The notes under the pieces were generated by a model. The model was not told where the DNA came from. It did not search any database and saw nothing but the letters and a program-made list of their open reading frames with translations. A stretch of DNA of 64,000 nt from Shewanella canadensis (GTDB lineage: Bacteria > Pseudomonadota > Gammaproteobacteria > Enterobacterales > Shewanellaceae), in NCBI RefSeq assembly GCF_003966225.1, contig NZ_RXNU01000005.1, forward strand, positions 356,710 through 420,709. The letters are read 5' to 3'. Every line of letters starts with the position of its first letter. Within the stretch, counting starts at the first letter, position 1. Made by a program: the position numbers and the translations under genes. Positions 42,440-51,260 of this stretch are shown in pieces.

Positions 42440-44797
42440 ATGGGAAAAAGTCCACTCGCGAAGAACTCAAAGACGGTTAAGCACGTTAGAAATAGTAAGA
42501 ATGTGGTTCCGTTGCACCTTACCATCCCCTATAAGGACAGCAAAAGCAGGAATGCAACCGAGTTTGATATATCACACCTGTTACACCTTGCCGCAAACAG
42601 CAATAAAGTCAAAATCAACAGCCGTATTCCTTTTTTAAGGAACTTTTGTAAAAAAGCCCACCAGTATGTTGATAATGGCAGGTCGGCAGCAACCGTCTCG
42701 GAGTTATACGATATATTAAGAGCCTTCATTGTCTTTTGTGACGCCGTAAACGTTGACCCCTTTTCTGAAGCTGGCTATTTAAAATATGCCGGCAATGATG
42801 GCGAACTGCGGCACCGGATGAAAATGTACCGCCCATCCAAAAGGCTATGGGAGATGAGTCATGGCGATGAGTTGGGTATTATGGAAACCTCAGCCTGTCA
42901 AATAACCTCAGAACTTCGCACCGCCCTTTCATTGTGTGGATTACCCGCTGAAACATGGGCAACCCATCACCGAGGGTTTACTGGCGAAACGACATCATAT
43001 AAGGGTTACTCTAACGCTGAAGAAGAGTTGCTTGTTGCTCGGTTGAGTGAGTTATTTTTCACCCTAGCCCCACAGCTCATTGCGGCAAAAAAAGAAAACC
43101 TTGTCCTGCCTGACGAATTGCCTGTCGTTATTGGCTTTGGTGGCCACCAAGAAATCATTTCAATTAAAACGTCTCTCAAACCCCGAAACCTTTGGATGAG
43201 TAAAACGGGAATATCCGTAAGGTCTTCCGCTGCGTTTAACATGGCGATGGGGGCGGCTTATCACCTTATGTGTTTTTTTACCTCATTAAACGATGGCGAC
43301 ATACAGAGCATCGCTCATCCAACCACGATTCATACTGATGAGCGGGATAAAAGCTTACAAGTGGTTAAGGTATCGAGCTTTAAGGCACGCGCAAATAAAG
43401 AGGTAGACGCTGTACTTACCAACCAAAGCTTCGATGTTGATAAACGGGATGGAGTGAAGTTTATTAAAACCCTTGAAACGCTTTCAGCTCTCTACGGCGG
43501 TGGCGCAGAAGGCTCTGAGTTACTGTTCAAGCTGAATAACCAAGGGGAGAAAAATAGCTCGTTTGATTTGCAGGAAATAAATAAGCATCTAATGGTAGAA
43601 TTAAACTTACTCTCACCCACTCGTGCATCTTGCCTGCCATGGTTTAAGGAGTTGTTTCACAGCTATCGAAACCAGCATGTTATCGAGCTAAAAAAAGAGA
43701 CGAATACGCTAGGCCGAACTGTCGTAAGTAAAGTCACTCGCCCTTGCTCAAAAACAAAATCCACTCAAGGCGCAACAAATAGCGCCTACTGCATTCTATC
43801 GTGTTACACAGACTTACCCCTCAAGGGCATCTTACTGCCGCTGACTTATTCGGATAAAGACGCAGAGGGCAACATCAGTGTGTCGTTCAAATACCGCAAT
43901 GGCGAGAGCCACCACTTCTCTGTTCCTGCTGCTGACAAGGCGTTGATCAAAGATATTGAACAATTCGCCACAGAGTTAGCCGATAAGCAAAAATCTAAAA
44001 GAGCTGAGCGTTTGCTGCTCAAGCGAGGCCATCAGAATGAGGCCCCTAAAGACTGGGACGGAATAAGCCCTATCAGCGCTAATCTAATGAGTACATGGTC
44101 AATTGAAACCAACGAATACTTCATATCGCTTCAATCAAGCCGCTGGCGAGAAATGACCAGTAACCAAGTGTACTCAGTGAGTGGTGCTGGAGGCGTTCAA
44201 AGCCTCCTGCAAAACCTTCTTCAAACCATTGATAAACATTATGCTAATGGTGACCCAAGACTCAACAAAATCATCATCTCACAAGCTCTACAAGTGATGG
44301 AGCTATTGGATGAAGACACGGGGTTAGAGCTGGCAAAAGAGATAGTTGCAGCCAAACTTGGCATCACAATGCTGACGCATGATGAATGGAAAAAGAAGCA
44401 AGAGGAAGAAAGGGCAAAAACCAATCCCAATGGCATTCATTGCAATGGGCAACAAAACATTGTAGGTGGAAAAAACACCCAGCGTGAAACCAATAACGCC
44501 ATGAAGCTACAACTACCTTGTGCTGAATACGACATGTGCCATAAATGCCAATCAGCTAAAGCCGTCAATGAGACTCAATCCATCTATAAACTTATCTCTT
44601 TCATAGATGTGCTGAAGGAGGCAGTAAACCTGTACCCTAACGCGCAAGAGGAAGTCCATGAAAGAATCGCCGCTTTTGAGGTTACTCTCGATGGCGCCAG
44701 CAAGGATGTGTACGACAATGCGATGGCATTATTTAACCAAAACGGGCGTCACCCTCGGGTATCTATGGAACACGCCATTTTAGCCCTACACCGTTAG
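42440..44797 (+). CDS. Large recombinase-operon protein with CxxC motif
   Basis: I start this 785-residue protein at ATG 42440 (AAGGGG upstream), one base after the previous stop. I do not see a complete tyrosine-recombinase RHRHY set; SVRSSAAFNMAMGAAYHLM may be a degenerate counterpart of the catalytic Arg helix, and the C-terminus carries CAEYDMCHKCQSAKA, a likely zinc-binding knuckle. It is flanked by two recombinase genes without gaps, so it is surely part of the transposition machinery, perhaps an inactive or accessory recombinase (a GmtZ-like role is possible). Confidence 0.7.
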   Translation: MGKSPLAKNSKTVKHVRNSKNVVPLHLTIPYKDSKSRNATEFDISHLLHLAANSNKVKINSRIPFLRNFCKKAHQYVDNGRSAATVSELYDILRAFIVFCDAVNVDPFSEAGYLKYAGNDGELRHRMKMYRPSKRLWEMSHGDELGIMETSACQITSELRTALSLCGLPAETWATHHRGFTGETTSYKGYSNAEEELLVARLSELFFTLAPQLIAAKKENLVLPDELPVVIGFGGHQEIISIKTSLKPRNLWMSKTGISVRSSAAFNMAMGAAYHLMCFFTSLNDGDIQSIAHPTTIHTDERDKSLQVVKVSSFKARANKEVDAVLTNQSFDVDKRDGVKFIKTLETLSALYGGGAEGSELLFKLNNQGEKNSSFDLQEINKHLMVELNLLSPTRASCLPWFKELFHSYRNQHVIELKKETNTLGRTVVSKVTRPCSKTKSTQGATNSAYCILSCYTDLPLKGILLPLTYSDKDAEGNISVSFKYRNGESHHFSVPAADKALIKDIEQFATELADKQKSKRAERLLLKRGHQNEAPKDWDGISPISANLMSTWSIETNEYFISLQSSRWREMTSNQVYSVSGAGGVQSLLQNLLQTIDKHYANGDPRLNKIIISQALQVMELLDEDTGLELAKEIVAAKLGITMLTHDEWKKKQEEERAKTNPNGIHCNGQQNIVGGKNTQRETNNAMKLQLPCAEYDMCHKCQSAKAVNETQSIYKLISFIDVLKEAVNLYPNAQEEVHERIAAFEVTLDGASKDVYDNAMALFNQNGRHPRVSMEHAILALHR

Positions 44798-44810
44798 TTG
44801 GGAGCCAATC

Positions 44811-47012
44811 ATGATAAAGTTACCTAAGTACAACATCGGCCAACAAGATGCCCTGTTAAGTGCGCAAAATCACGTTGGAAGCTACACAAATTACCTGAAA
44901 AATGTGTTAGAGCCTGCCATTAAATCGGCCGAGTGGGATAACTTTGAGGCGCTAGATATTGGTTTTGGCGTCACAGGTGAGTCACTGGGTAAAATTGGAG
45001 ACAACAACGCTTGGCGTCATCTCCAACCGTTCTTTGAGCCTAATGTTACCGCAACGTTTACTCTAGATTTCTTTCTAGACGGAAAGGTGATGGAGCGCAA
45101 CCTGACAAACCAATTGAGAGCACTTGCATTGAGTATGATCTGGCTCTCACCCAAAGATTATTCATTTATGAGCATTGTGAAAACTATCACTGGGTTAAAG
45201 AAAGTCGCCACCGCTCTACTGAATGAAGGTCACAATAGCTTTGAGTTATTAAGTTTTGAGCTGTTAGAGGCTTGGGTATTAGGTGATGTTACCGATTTGG
45301 ACTTCGAACGAGAAAAAACTTATACACCACTCAACAAACTGTTCATAGAGGCAACACGACTACCGTTCAAGGTTAATTTGACCAAAACGTTATCTGCCTC
45401 GGATTTTGGTTTAACCATTAAAGAGCAAGAGCAGTTCACGGTTATCCCGCAGCGACTGTACTATTTGGGACTTCAACAATCAGAAGCATTAGTGAACGAG
45501 CTATACCCCATTCGTGACGAACTGAGCAAACTATCTGATTACATAGCCACCTACTTTGATAAAACCTATATAGGATATGCAAACTATCTTGTCTGCGATG
45601 AGGCAAAGCTGAAAAATGGCGGGCTTCAGTGGTATTTATCTTCATCAAATAAAGGTGATAAGGAAAAGAAAATATCCTTTCAAGCTGCTTTTCGTGCACT
45701 CAATAACCCGACACAAGAATCGACCCTTGAACTACTCAGCAAGTACAAACCTACGACCATGACTAACTACATCGACAAATTCCGCCCTGAGCGAACATTG
45801 AGGGTTGGCAACAGGAAGGTGACCGGACTTAGAGAGGCGCAATCATTATTTAAACAACTCAATGGTGGTTGCCTCTGGGCATTAATGTCCCGCACAGGTA
45901 TGCGCTCAGATGAAACCTTTCACCTACATACTGCAAATGGGTGCACAACAGAAATCATATCAGGGCAAACCATTCACGTTATTCATGCAGACCTCTCAAA
46001 AACCACCAAAGGCTCTCAGTCAAAGCAAGATGAGTTTGTCAGCACAGAGGTCGGCAAAAGGGCTTACGAGATACTGCAAGCGCTACATTCGCCACTTAGA
46101 CAGCGTCACCCTGATAGCCAAGCCTTTTTCCACAAGACTAAAGGGGACTGTGGTGCAATTAATAAAAACCAATTAGGAAAGCATCTAACGGCTTGGTTTG
46201 AAGGCGCACTGGGAGAGAAGCTAGCGCTAACCGATGACGATGTCATCGATTTGAAAGTTTCTGACCCTAACCTTTCGTTTAATGTGGGGGATGACTATGA
46301 ATTCTCAGGACATCAGCTGCGTCGCTCGTTTGCCTACTATCTTATCGGCTTCGAGCTTTGTGCGTTCCCCCAGCTCAAGCAGCAGTTCAGCCATGTATCG
46401 ATGGCAATGACACGCCATTACGCTAAGAACGCCAGTAAATTCCAGAAAATCAGAAAGCAAAAGCAAAACTTGGCTCACGACATTGATCAAGAAAGGATTG
46501 TTCAAAAAGCGCAGGTGTACCTGAACATCTTCAAGAAGCTCGCAAATAAAGAACGTGTCGCTGGCGGCAAGGGCAAAGAGTTTGCCAAAAATATGATGAA
46601 GGCTGAGCGTAACCTGTTTAAAGATAAGGTCGATAACGACATGCTCTCGGTCAACTACTGGAAAAAGCAAATCCGAGATCAAAAGCGCCACATCCACGCC
46701 GTCGCCCCTGGCGTTTACTGCACTTCAACAGGTTGTAGCCTACGTACACAAGTTAACCTATTAGAATGTGTAGACTGTAAGAACGACTATATTGTCGATG
46801 CCGTTTTTGCCGAAGCTAAGCGCAAGGAAGCTGAAATTCATATGCTATGGGACATTGAGCATGATGAATTAACGCCTCAAACAGCGTCAGAAGTGTATAT
46901 CAAAATCACGGCTGCTGAACGCATTATGAAAGACCTAGATATCAGCTATGAACCCGTTGTAATACCTCAAGAAATTCAAGACCTGCTGATACCCTGCGGA
47001 GTGACTGCGTAA
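44811..47012 (+). CDS. Second tyrosine recombinase (TnpB-like)
   Basis: The 733-residue protein shows catalytic residues Arg365 (SRTGMRSDETFHL), His501-x-x-Arg504 (SGHQLRRSFAYYL), and Tyr537 in FSHVSMAMTRHYAKN. A C-terminal cluster of cysteines (CTSTGCSLRTQ, LECVDCKND) suggests a zinc site. Size and order resemble TnpB of Tn554. It starts 13 bp after the previous stop, and its own stop overlaps the ATG of the next gene (TAATG). Two complete tyrosine recombinases in one operon suggest they act together, each on one strand or end. Confidence 0.8.
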   Translation: MIKLPKYNIGQQDALLSAQNHVGSYTNYLKNVLEPAIKSAEWDNFEALDIGFGVTGESLGKIGDNNAWRHLQPFFEPNVTATFTLDFFLDGKVMERNLTNQLRALALSMIWLSPKDYSFMSIVKTITGLKKVATALLNEGHNSFELLSFELLEAWVLGDVTDLDFEREKTYTPLNKLFIEATRLPFKVNLTKTLSASDFGLTIKEQEQFTVIPQRLYYLGLQQSEALVNELYPIRDELSKLSDYIATYFDKTYIGYANYLVCDEAKLKNGGLQWYLSSSNKGDKEKKISFQAAFRALNNPTQESTLELLSKYKPTTMTNYIDKFRPERTLRVGNRKVTGLREAQSLFKQLNGGCLWALMSRTGMRSDETFHLHTANGCTTEIISGQTIHVIHADLSKTTKGSQSKQDEFVSTEVGKRAYEILQALHSPLRQRHPDSQAFFHKTKGDCGAINKNQLGKHLTAWFEGALGEKLALTDDDVIDLKVSDPNLSFNVGDDYEFSGHQLRRSFAYYLIGFELCAFPQLKQQFSHVSMAMTRHYAKNASKFQKIRKQKQNLAHDIDQERIVQKAQVYLNIFKKLANKERVAGGKGKEFAKNMMKAERNLFKDKVDNDMLSVNYWKKQIRDQKRHIHAVAPGVYCTSTGCSLRTQVNLLECVDCKNDYIVDAVFAEAKRKEAEIHMLWDIEHDELTPQTASEVYIKITAAERIMKDLDISYEPVVIPQEIQDLLIPCGVTA

Positions 47013-47497
47013 TGACACAAGCAACTAAGAATAAGCTCATAAATGCCCTAGAGCGCCTGTTAGAGGGTAAACCAGAAAACCGAGAACTAAGGAAGAAAGC
47101 CCGAGAAGGTAAGCTAAAAATCAACAATAGTACCGTTGAGAAAGAAGCTGGACTTTCTGTGGGTGCACTTCGCAGGCATGAAGACGTTCAAATAATGGTG
47201 AAGAATAAGTCACTTGAAGCTCGTGCAGCACATGACAGCTCAAGTACATCACCTGTTGAAGTTTTACAAACAGAAGTTAAAAAACTTAAAAGCGAAAGAA
47301 CTCAAGCCAATAAGAAAAAAAAGGAATACTTAGACCTCTCAAGAAGCCATGAGAAAGCGTTAGCTAGACAAGCAGCCAACCATATAAAAATGGTTCAGGA
47401 ACTCATGGAGATGCTGCATGAAAGTGAGCGAGAGAAGGCAATGGATAAGGTCACCAAAGCAAGGCCTGATAACCTTATCAAAGGCGATTTTAGATAA
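47012..47497 (+). CDS. Small coiled-coil protein of the recombinase operon (TnpC/GmtX-like)
   Basis: The 161-residue protein is highly charged. An N-terminal part (INNSTVEKEAGLSVGALRRH) looks like a helix-turn-helix, followed by a long coiled coil (VLQTEVKKLKSERTQANKKK). This resembles DUF6262 or TnpC-type accessory proteins that accompany two large tyrosine recombinases and influence orientation or efficiency. Its ATG overlaps the stop of the TnpB-like gene. No catalytic motif is seen. Confidence 0.7.
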   Translation: MTQATKNKLINALERLLEGKPENRELRKKAREGKLKINNSTVEKEAGLSVGALRRHEDVQIMVKNKSLEARAAHDSSSTSPVEVLQTEVKKLKSERTQANKKKKEYLDLSRSHEKALARQAANHIKMVQELMEMLHESEREKAMDKVTKARPDNLIKGDFR

Positions 47498-47503
47498 AAG
47501 CAT

Positions 47504-47529
47504 CCTGTTTAGTGTAATCACTAGACAGG
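47504..47529 (+). terminator. Hairpin after the recombinase operon
   Basis: CCTGTTTAGTG pairs with CACTAGACAGG (one wobble) around a 4-base loop. No T-run follows, so terminator function is uncertain. A second small hairpin, CGTAGC/GCTACG (47588-47606), lies in the leader of the following bcp. Confidence 0.5.
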
Positions 47530-47643
47530 ACACTGAATTAACGATAAAAATGTACACTCTAACGTAATATAAATGCACTAAATAGGACGTAGCGAACAAA
47601 GCTACGCCACATACCACTAATTGAGAAAGTAAGGACAAAAAAC

Positions 47644-48108
47644 ATGGTAATCGAAGCCGCTAAAACAGCACCAGATTTTACTTTAAATGACCAAGACAAT
47701 AACCCTGTCACGCTCTCTGAGCTGAAAGGGAAAAAAGTATTGCTCTATTTCTACCCACGCGCTTCAACGCCAGGTTGTACTGTTCAGGCTCAAGGGCTAC
47801 GTGACACTAAAGCAGAACTTGATAATCATAACGTCGTTGTTCTTGGTTTAAGCCCTGACACCCCTAAAAAGCTGACTAATTTCATCAACAAGCAAGAATT
47901 GAACTTCACCTTGCTAGCCGATGAAGATCACGAAGTATGTGAAAAATACGGAGTTTGGCAACTCAAAAAATTTATGGGCAAAGAGAATATGGGCGTAGTA
48001 AGAACAAGCTTCTTAATCAATGAGTCTGGCTATATTGAGCATGTATTTAACAAGTTCAAAACCAAAGACCACCATGAAGTTGTATTGGACTACCTAAACA
48101 GCAAATAA
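47644..48108 (+). CDS. bcp: Complete peroxiredoxin Bcp at the far side of the recombinase module
   Basis: A full 154-residue thiol peroxidase with Cys in ASTPGCTVQAQGLRD. Its first ~110 residues are only about half identical to the truncated native copy, so it is not a simple duplication. At Lys-Lys-Phe (47965-47973, AAAAAATTT) it has the same sequence point where the native gene is cut (AAAAAGTTT). Two readings are possible: cargo that replaces the lost function, or an element-borne 5' part fused to the host's original 3' part at the right junction. The leader has its own promoter space of ~145 bp. Confidence 0.9.
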   Translation: MVIEAAKTAPDFTLNDQDNNPVTLSELKGKKVLLYFYPRASTPGCTVQAQGLRDTKAELDNHNVVVLGLSPDTPKKLTNFINKQELNFTLLADEDHEVCEKYGVWQLKKFMGKENMGVVRTSFLINESGYIEHVFNKFKTKDHHEVVLDYLNSK

Positions 48109-48147
48109 CCGTCCATGAGCAATTAACTCTTCAACTTGGGGGCTGGC

Positions 48148-48804
48148 ATGATTGGCTACATTCGAGTATCAGATCCACAAAGAGCCGATGGCGAATCACA
48201 AAGAGAAGCTATCAAGGCGTACGCCGCTAAACGTGGCATACAAATATCGGATTGGATAGAAGAACATGTGTCTGCCACCAAGACAGAACTTAGTGAGCGG
48301 AAGTTATCTTCCCTCATTACCTCTCAACAAAGCATCATTGTATCGGATATCACTCGGCTGGGTCGCCACAAGGTTATGGCGTTGGTCGGCGCTATCGGCC
48401 AGATAGCCTCATACGGTGAGCTGCATTTAGCATACAACGACACCATCATTAATTCTGAGAACGTTGATAATGCTGAAATCATTTTTACAGTTATTGGGCA
48501 GTCTTTTGCCAGTGCTGTAGAGGCTCAGAAACGCTCTGAACGAGCCAAAGCTGGTCACGCTAAACGAAAGGCCAAAGGGCTATCATCTGGCCGTCAGAAG
48601 GGACAGAAGGTTAAGTCCAGGCTTGATGAGCATACGGCGTTTATATTGAACCTCCTCGACACCAAGACCTCCAAAGCTGAAATCCTAAGAAAACTAAACG
48701 AACGCGGTGTTTTGATTACTAGAAGTAGATTTTACTCGTGGTTGGAAGACCGTGGACTTCATAATAAGAAGGCTGAATTCCAGACCGATATGTTCCAAAC
48801 ATAA
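48148..48804 (+). CDS. Serine recombinase (resolvase/invertase family)
   Basis: From ATG 48148 (GGGGG upstream) the protein begins MIGYIRVSDPQ with catalytic Ser8; DITRLGRH carries the conserved arginine. The C-terminal part (SKAEILRKLNERGVLITRSR) is a resolvase helix-turn-helix. At 218 residues it is a small resolvase/invertase of the type that resolves cointegrates or flips segments. It follows bcp by 39 bp. Whether it belongs to the bcp-inserted element or to the adjacent cassette region is unclear. Confidence 0.85.
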   Translation: MIGYIRVSDPQRADGESQREAIKAYAAKRGIQISDWIEEHVSATKTELSERKLSSLITSQQSIIVSDITRLGRHKVMALVGAIGQIASYGELHLAYNDTIINSENVDNAEIIFTVIGQSFASAVEAQKRSERAKAGHAKRKAKGLSSGRQKGQKVKSRLDEHTAFILNLLDTKTSKAEILRKLNERGVLITRSRFYSWLEDRGLHNKKAEFQTDMFQT

Positions 48805-48847
48805 AGCTAACTAACTTCGAGCCCCCGCTAATCACTAACTCGTTTTT

Positions 48848-49659
48848 GTCGGATAAGCGGCACCTGTTACCAAGTGCCGCTCTCCTAAGAACCGTACGTG
48901 CAACTTTCACTGCATACGGCTCAAGCCTCCACTAAGGCGTACTATGTTACCCGGTAACCACAGGGGTTACCTTTGCAATACTAACTTGAAGCTTTGATAC
49001 TTTCTGCTCTATGACTTTCCAATCTTTGGATTATCATTGAGCAAAGCAAGGAGAGGCACTAACTTCAATCGAAGTCATCATTTGCGTTTCTCCATTAACA
49101 AAGTTCTTCTAGTTTTCTTGCAACGGGAGACCAGCTGGAAGTCGGCTCACTTTCGTGCCAGACACAAGGCCTGTATCTGCATCATTACAATGCAGCATTG
49201 GCTTTCTCCAGCCTCCTTTACCTGCACCACTATCGGCTATCTTCACAGATAACTTTCCCCAAAGGGAGCAATACAGGCTTACCCTGTTCCGTATGTCGCG
49301 CAATGTCAGGGGAGATGCCCACTATAGTGCGAAGAGTTATTTGATCACGAAAGAGCACTGTCCAATCTCTTTCCAACTCTCGTGCCTTTTGGCCACAGCG
49401 TATTAACCACTTCCGCTGTTTCTCATATAACGCACCTTAAATGGATTCACTTACGTTCATCATACTGACACCCTAGCACTTACCCGATTGTGGTTATCAG
49501 GAGAAACGTCCTCTCACGATTCAGTTCCCATTCGGCATAAAGCCAAATATCGTTACATTGTCAGACTCGCTGCTTTATTCAGAGTCTTAGGGTCATCTGG
49601 TGATACAGATGGTTCACTCAAAAGCGGTGAACAGCGCTTCATACGACTTCAGGTCGCAC
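48848..49659 (-). mobile_element. Group II intron lacking most of its maturase gene (intron C)
   Basis: Read on the minus strand, this starts with GTGCGACCTGAAGTCG at 49659 and ends in CTTATCCGAC at 48848. Its 5' RNA part aligns almost throughout with introns A and B of this window (55287-59607). The maturase start is present at 49081 (MMTSIEVSASP) but meets a stop after 15 codons, and sequence then jumps at about 48980 to the 3' end. Domain V (34 nt, GAGCCGTATGCAGTGAAAGT and on) and domain VI are intact. It is 812 bp against ~2160 for A and B. It could still be spliced or moved by their maturases. Confidence 0.85.
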
Positions 49660-49673
49660 GGACAGAAATGGGT

Positions 49674-49845
49674 TAACGAAAAGGATCTAAAGGTAGGTCG
49701 TGGCATTAGGAAATATATGGCAATCAAATAAAGTTCACACTGACCAAACATCTATCACCTATCCTCAACCATTGTACCTTAAACGCAATACCAACTTTGA
49801 GTTGAAAATCCCAAGCGTTGGGAATCACTCTTAAATGTCTTGTTA
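49674..49845 (-). other. attC-like site downstream of the cassette gene
   Basis: On the minus strand, directly after the stop of the cassette gene, TAACAAGACATTTAAGAGTG leads into TTCCCAACGCTTGGGATT; GCGTT follows 24 bases on as the partner of AACGC. The far end is probably CGTTAAC at 49672-49678. The 24-bp core CCAAGCGTTGGG plus AATCACTCTTAA (49811-49834) repeats exactly at 50831-50854, 1020 bp away. The outer border is uncertain. Confidence 0.6.
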
Positions 49846-50721
49846 TCTTAATGAATTTTTACCAAATCTTTCATAATCGTGAACTATGGCTTCGAAGAGT
49901 TTTGAGTCAAGAACCTTGTCAGGGTTGTCAACTACGTATTGTTCAATCTTAGCCAGTTGTTCTTCTGGAATTTGTTCATATAGTTCTGAGATTTTGTTAG
50001 CAGCATCCATCATGTAGCCGTCGAAGCCATCAGGAAATACATACTCTCTTGGAGATATAGTCCCGCCACCAATAGCCACTCGACTAGACCTCATTTCTCT
50101 AGATTGATTACACTTAACAATGCCGATAACGATAAATGAAGGTAGCTTCGTGTAGATATAAGTACCTTGTGAATTACTTACAATATCCATAGCGATAGTG
50201 CGTAGGAAGTATCGGTTTATATTGGTTGGGAGGTTATCAAACGAAGTCGATTCAATAACATCAAGAGGATAAATATGCTGCTCAAATTCATAGAGGTTAG
50301 ACACTTTTCCAAGCAAAAAGTCAGCAAGCCCTTTCTCTGCTGTTGCCAGCATATCCAAATACTCTTGGGAATGAGTTTCATCGCTATTCTTACTGCGAAT
50401 ATACGTCAAAGTACGCCAAGATAATGAAGCAGTAAACTTAGATAACCAATTGTCATAAGAGGTAACCAAGCTAGAGTCTTCGATATATGGGTAAAATATT
50501 TTCAGAGAAAATGAACGCTCCCATGTGGAAAAGATGTCTTCACACGAACCGCATAACCAGTAATCTTTAGCTATATCTTGTTTTCGTTTACTTACCTGGT
50601 TGCCTTCTCGGAAGTACCCTGTAATAGCGGTTTTCTTTAACCATTTCCCTATAAACTTGGGAATAAAATGACTTAACTCAAGCTTTGCTTCTTTCTTGCA
50701 AAGTTTACAAACACCATGCAT
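49843..50721 (-). CDS. Cassette gene: HNH-like zinc-motif protein, unknown function
   Basis: I place the start at ATG 50721, 10 bases after GGAGG. The frame runs further to 50814 but that part reads through the attC-like site. The protein (292 residues) begins MHGVCKLCKKEAKLELSHFI and has WLCGSCEDIF: two CxxC pairs and a His in the order of HNH/zinc-ribbon endonucleases, though a full catalytic HNH triad is not evident. The rest is unrecognised, with no signal peptide. It is the sole gene of an integron-like cassette. Cassette proteins of this kind are often defence-related, but nothing here proves it. Confidence 0.7.
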   Translation of the reverse strand: MHGVCKLCKKEAKLELSHFIPKFIGKWLKKTAITGYFREGNQVSKRKQDIAKDYWLCGSCEDIFSTWERSFSLKIFYPYIEDSSLVTSYDNWLSKFTASLSWRTLTYIRSKNSDETHSQEYLDMLATAEKGLADFLLGKVSNLYEFEQHIYPLDVIESTSFDNLPTNINRYFLRTIAMDIVSNSQGTYIYTKLPSFIVIGIVKCNQSREMRSSRVAIGGGTISPREYVFPDGFDGYMMDAANKISELYEQIPEEQLAKIEQYVVDNPDKVLDSKLFEAIVHDYERFGKNSLR

Positions 50722-50741
50722 ATGATAAATGCCTCCATTAA

Positions 50742-50859
50742 CATAACGCTGCATTAAGGTGTGAGCAACGTTACCACCTAACCAAAACCATCGCGCCATA
50801 AACACGTAACCCAACGCAGAGCGGGGAATGCCAAGCGTTGGGAATCACTCTTAACGTTT
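50742..50859 (-). other. attC-like recombination site upstream of the cassette gene
   Basis: On the minus strand it runs from AAACGTTAAGAGTGATTCCC through CCCAACGC (pairing with GCGTTGGG, 50810-50817 and 50835-50842) to GCGTTATG at 50742-50749. About 118 bp is close to the length of Vibrio-type attC sites, and parts such as TTTGGTTAGGTGG resemble them from memory. The outer R'' end at 50859 is where intron D begins. Confidence 0.7.
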
Positions 50860-51040
50860 GTGTACGCCCAGCATGGGTATGAACTAATAAGGTGAAAGCC
50901 CTCTGTAGGAAGATAACCGTCCAGTAACGTGCCGTTATTAAACGTTAACTACTAGCGAATGGCAAGGGCTTATCCGCGAGGGTTGGTCTGAAGGAAGCCG
51001 CTAGCTATCAATACGGTCATCGGATAACTTAAAAGTAACT
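50860..51040 (+). mobile_element. 5' fragment of a second type of group II intron (intron D)
   Basis: GTGTACGCCCAGCATGGGTA, AATAAGGTGAAAGCCCTCTG, AACTACTAGCGAATGGCAAG and GTCTGAAGGAAGCC are familiar domain I elements of bacterial group II introns with GUGYG ends, from a lineage different from introns A-C. No maturase frame follows, and domain V was not found before the next gene, so it is a truncated remnant. The right limit is approximate. It starts exactly where the attC-like site ends. Confidence 0.6.
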
Positions 51041-51260
51041 TAAATTACTCTAAGGTGCCTAATTCGCTCCGACCCCTTTTTCAATCAATTAAGCAGACGA
51101 GAATAGCCAGTGTTCGGCACAAACATAACATGGCTGCCATGAATAGCGCCTATCTGGAGTAGGTTATACTAGCCGGAAAATGGGTTGGGCAAAAACTAAA
51201 TATACGTGTTCTTGCCCTAGGGCCCTACAAGGTCATTTTCTTAATTTGTTGGTGTAACAA
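51041..51260. other. Intergenic remainder, no gene seen
   Basis: Between the intron D fragment and the lipoprotein gene I see no coding frame. It contains the palindrome TAGGGCCCTA near 51220, possibly part of a terminator for the minus-strand lipoprotein gene. Confidence 0.4.

Noticed and set aside
42440..44797. A third fully active tyrosine recombinase
   Set aside because: I could not find a His-x-x-Arg plus Tyr arrangement; it is called accessory instead.
40612..48108. The two bcp genes as a target-site duplication
   Set aside because: The 5' parts differ at about half their residues, so they cannot be copies made by one insertion event.
50722..50814. N-terminal extension of the cassette protein
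   Set aside because: This part translates the attC-like site; the ATG at 50721 has a good GGAGG site and starts the CxxC protein properly.
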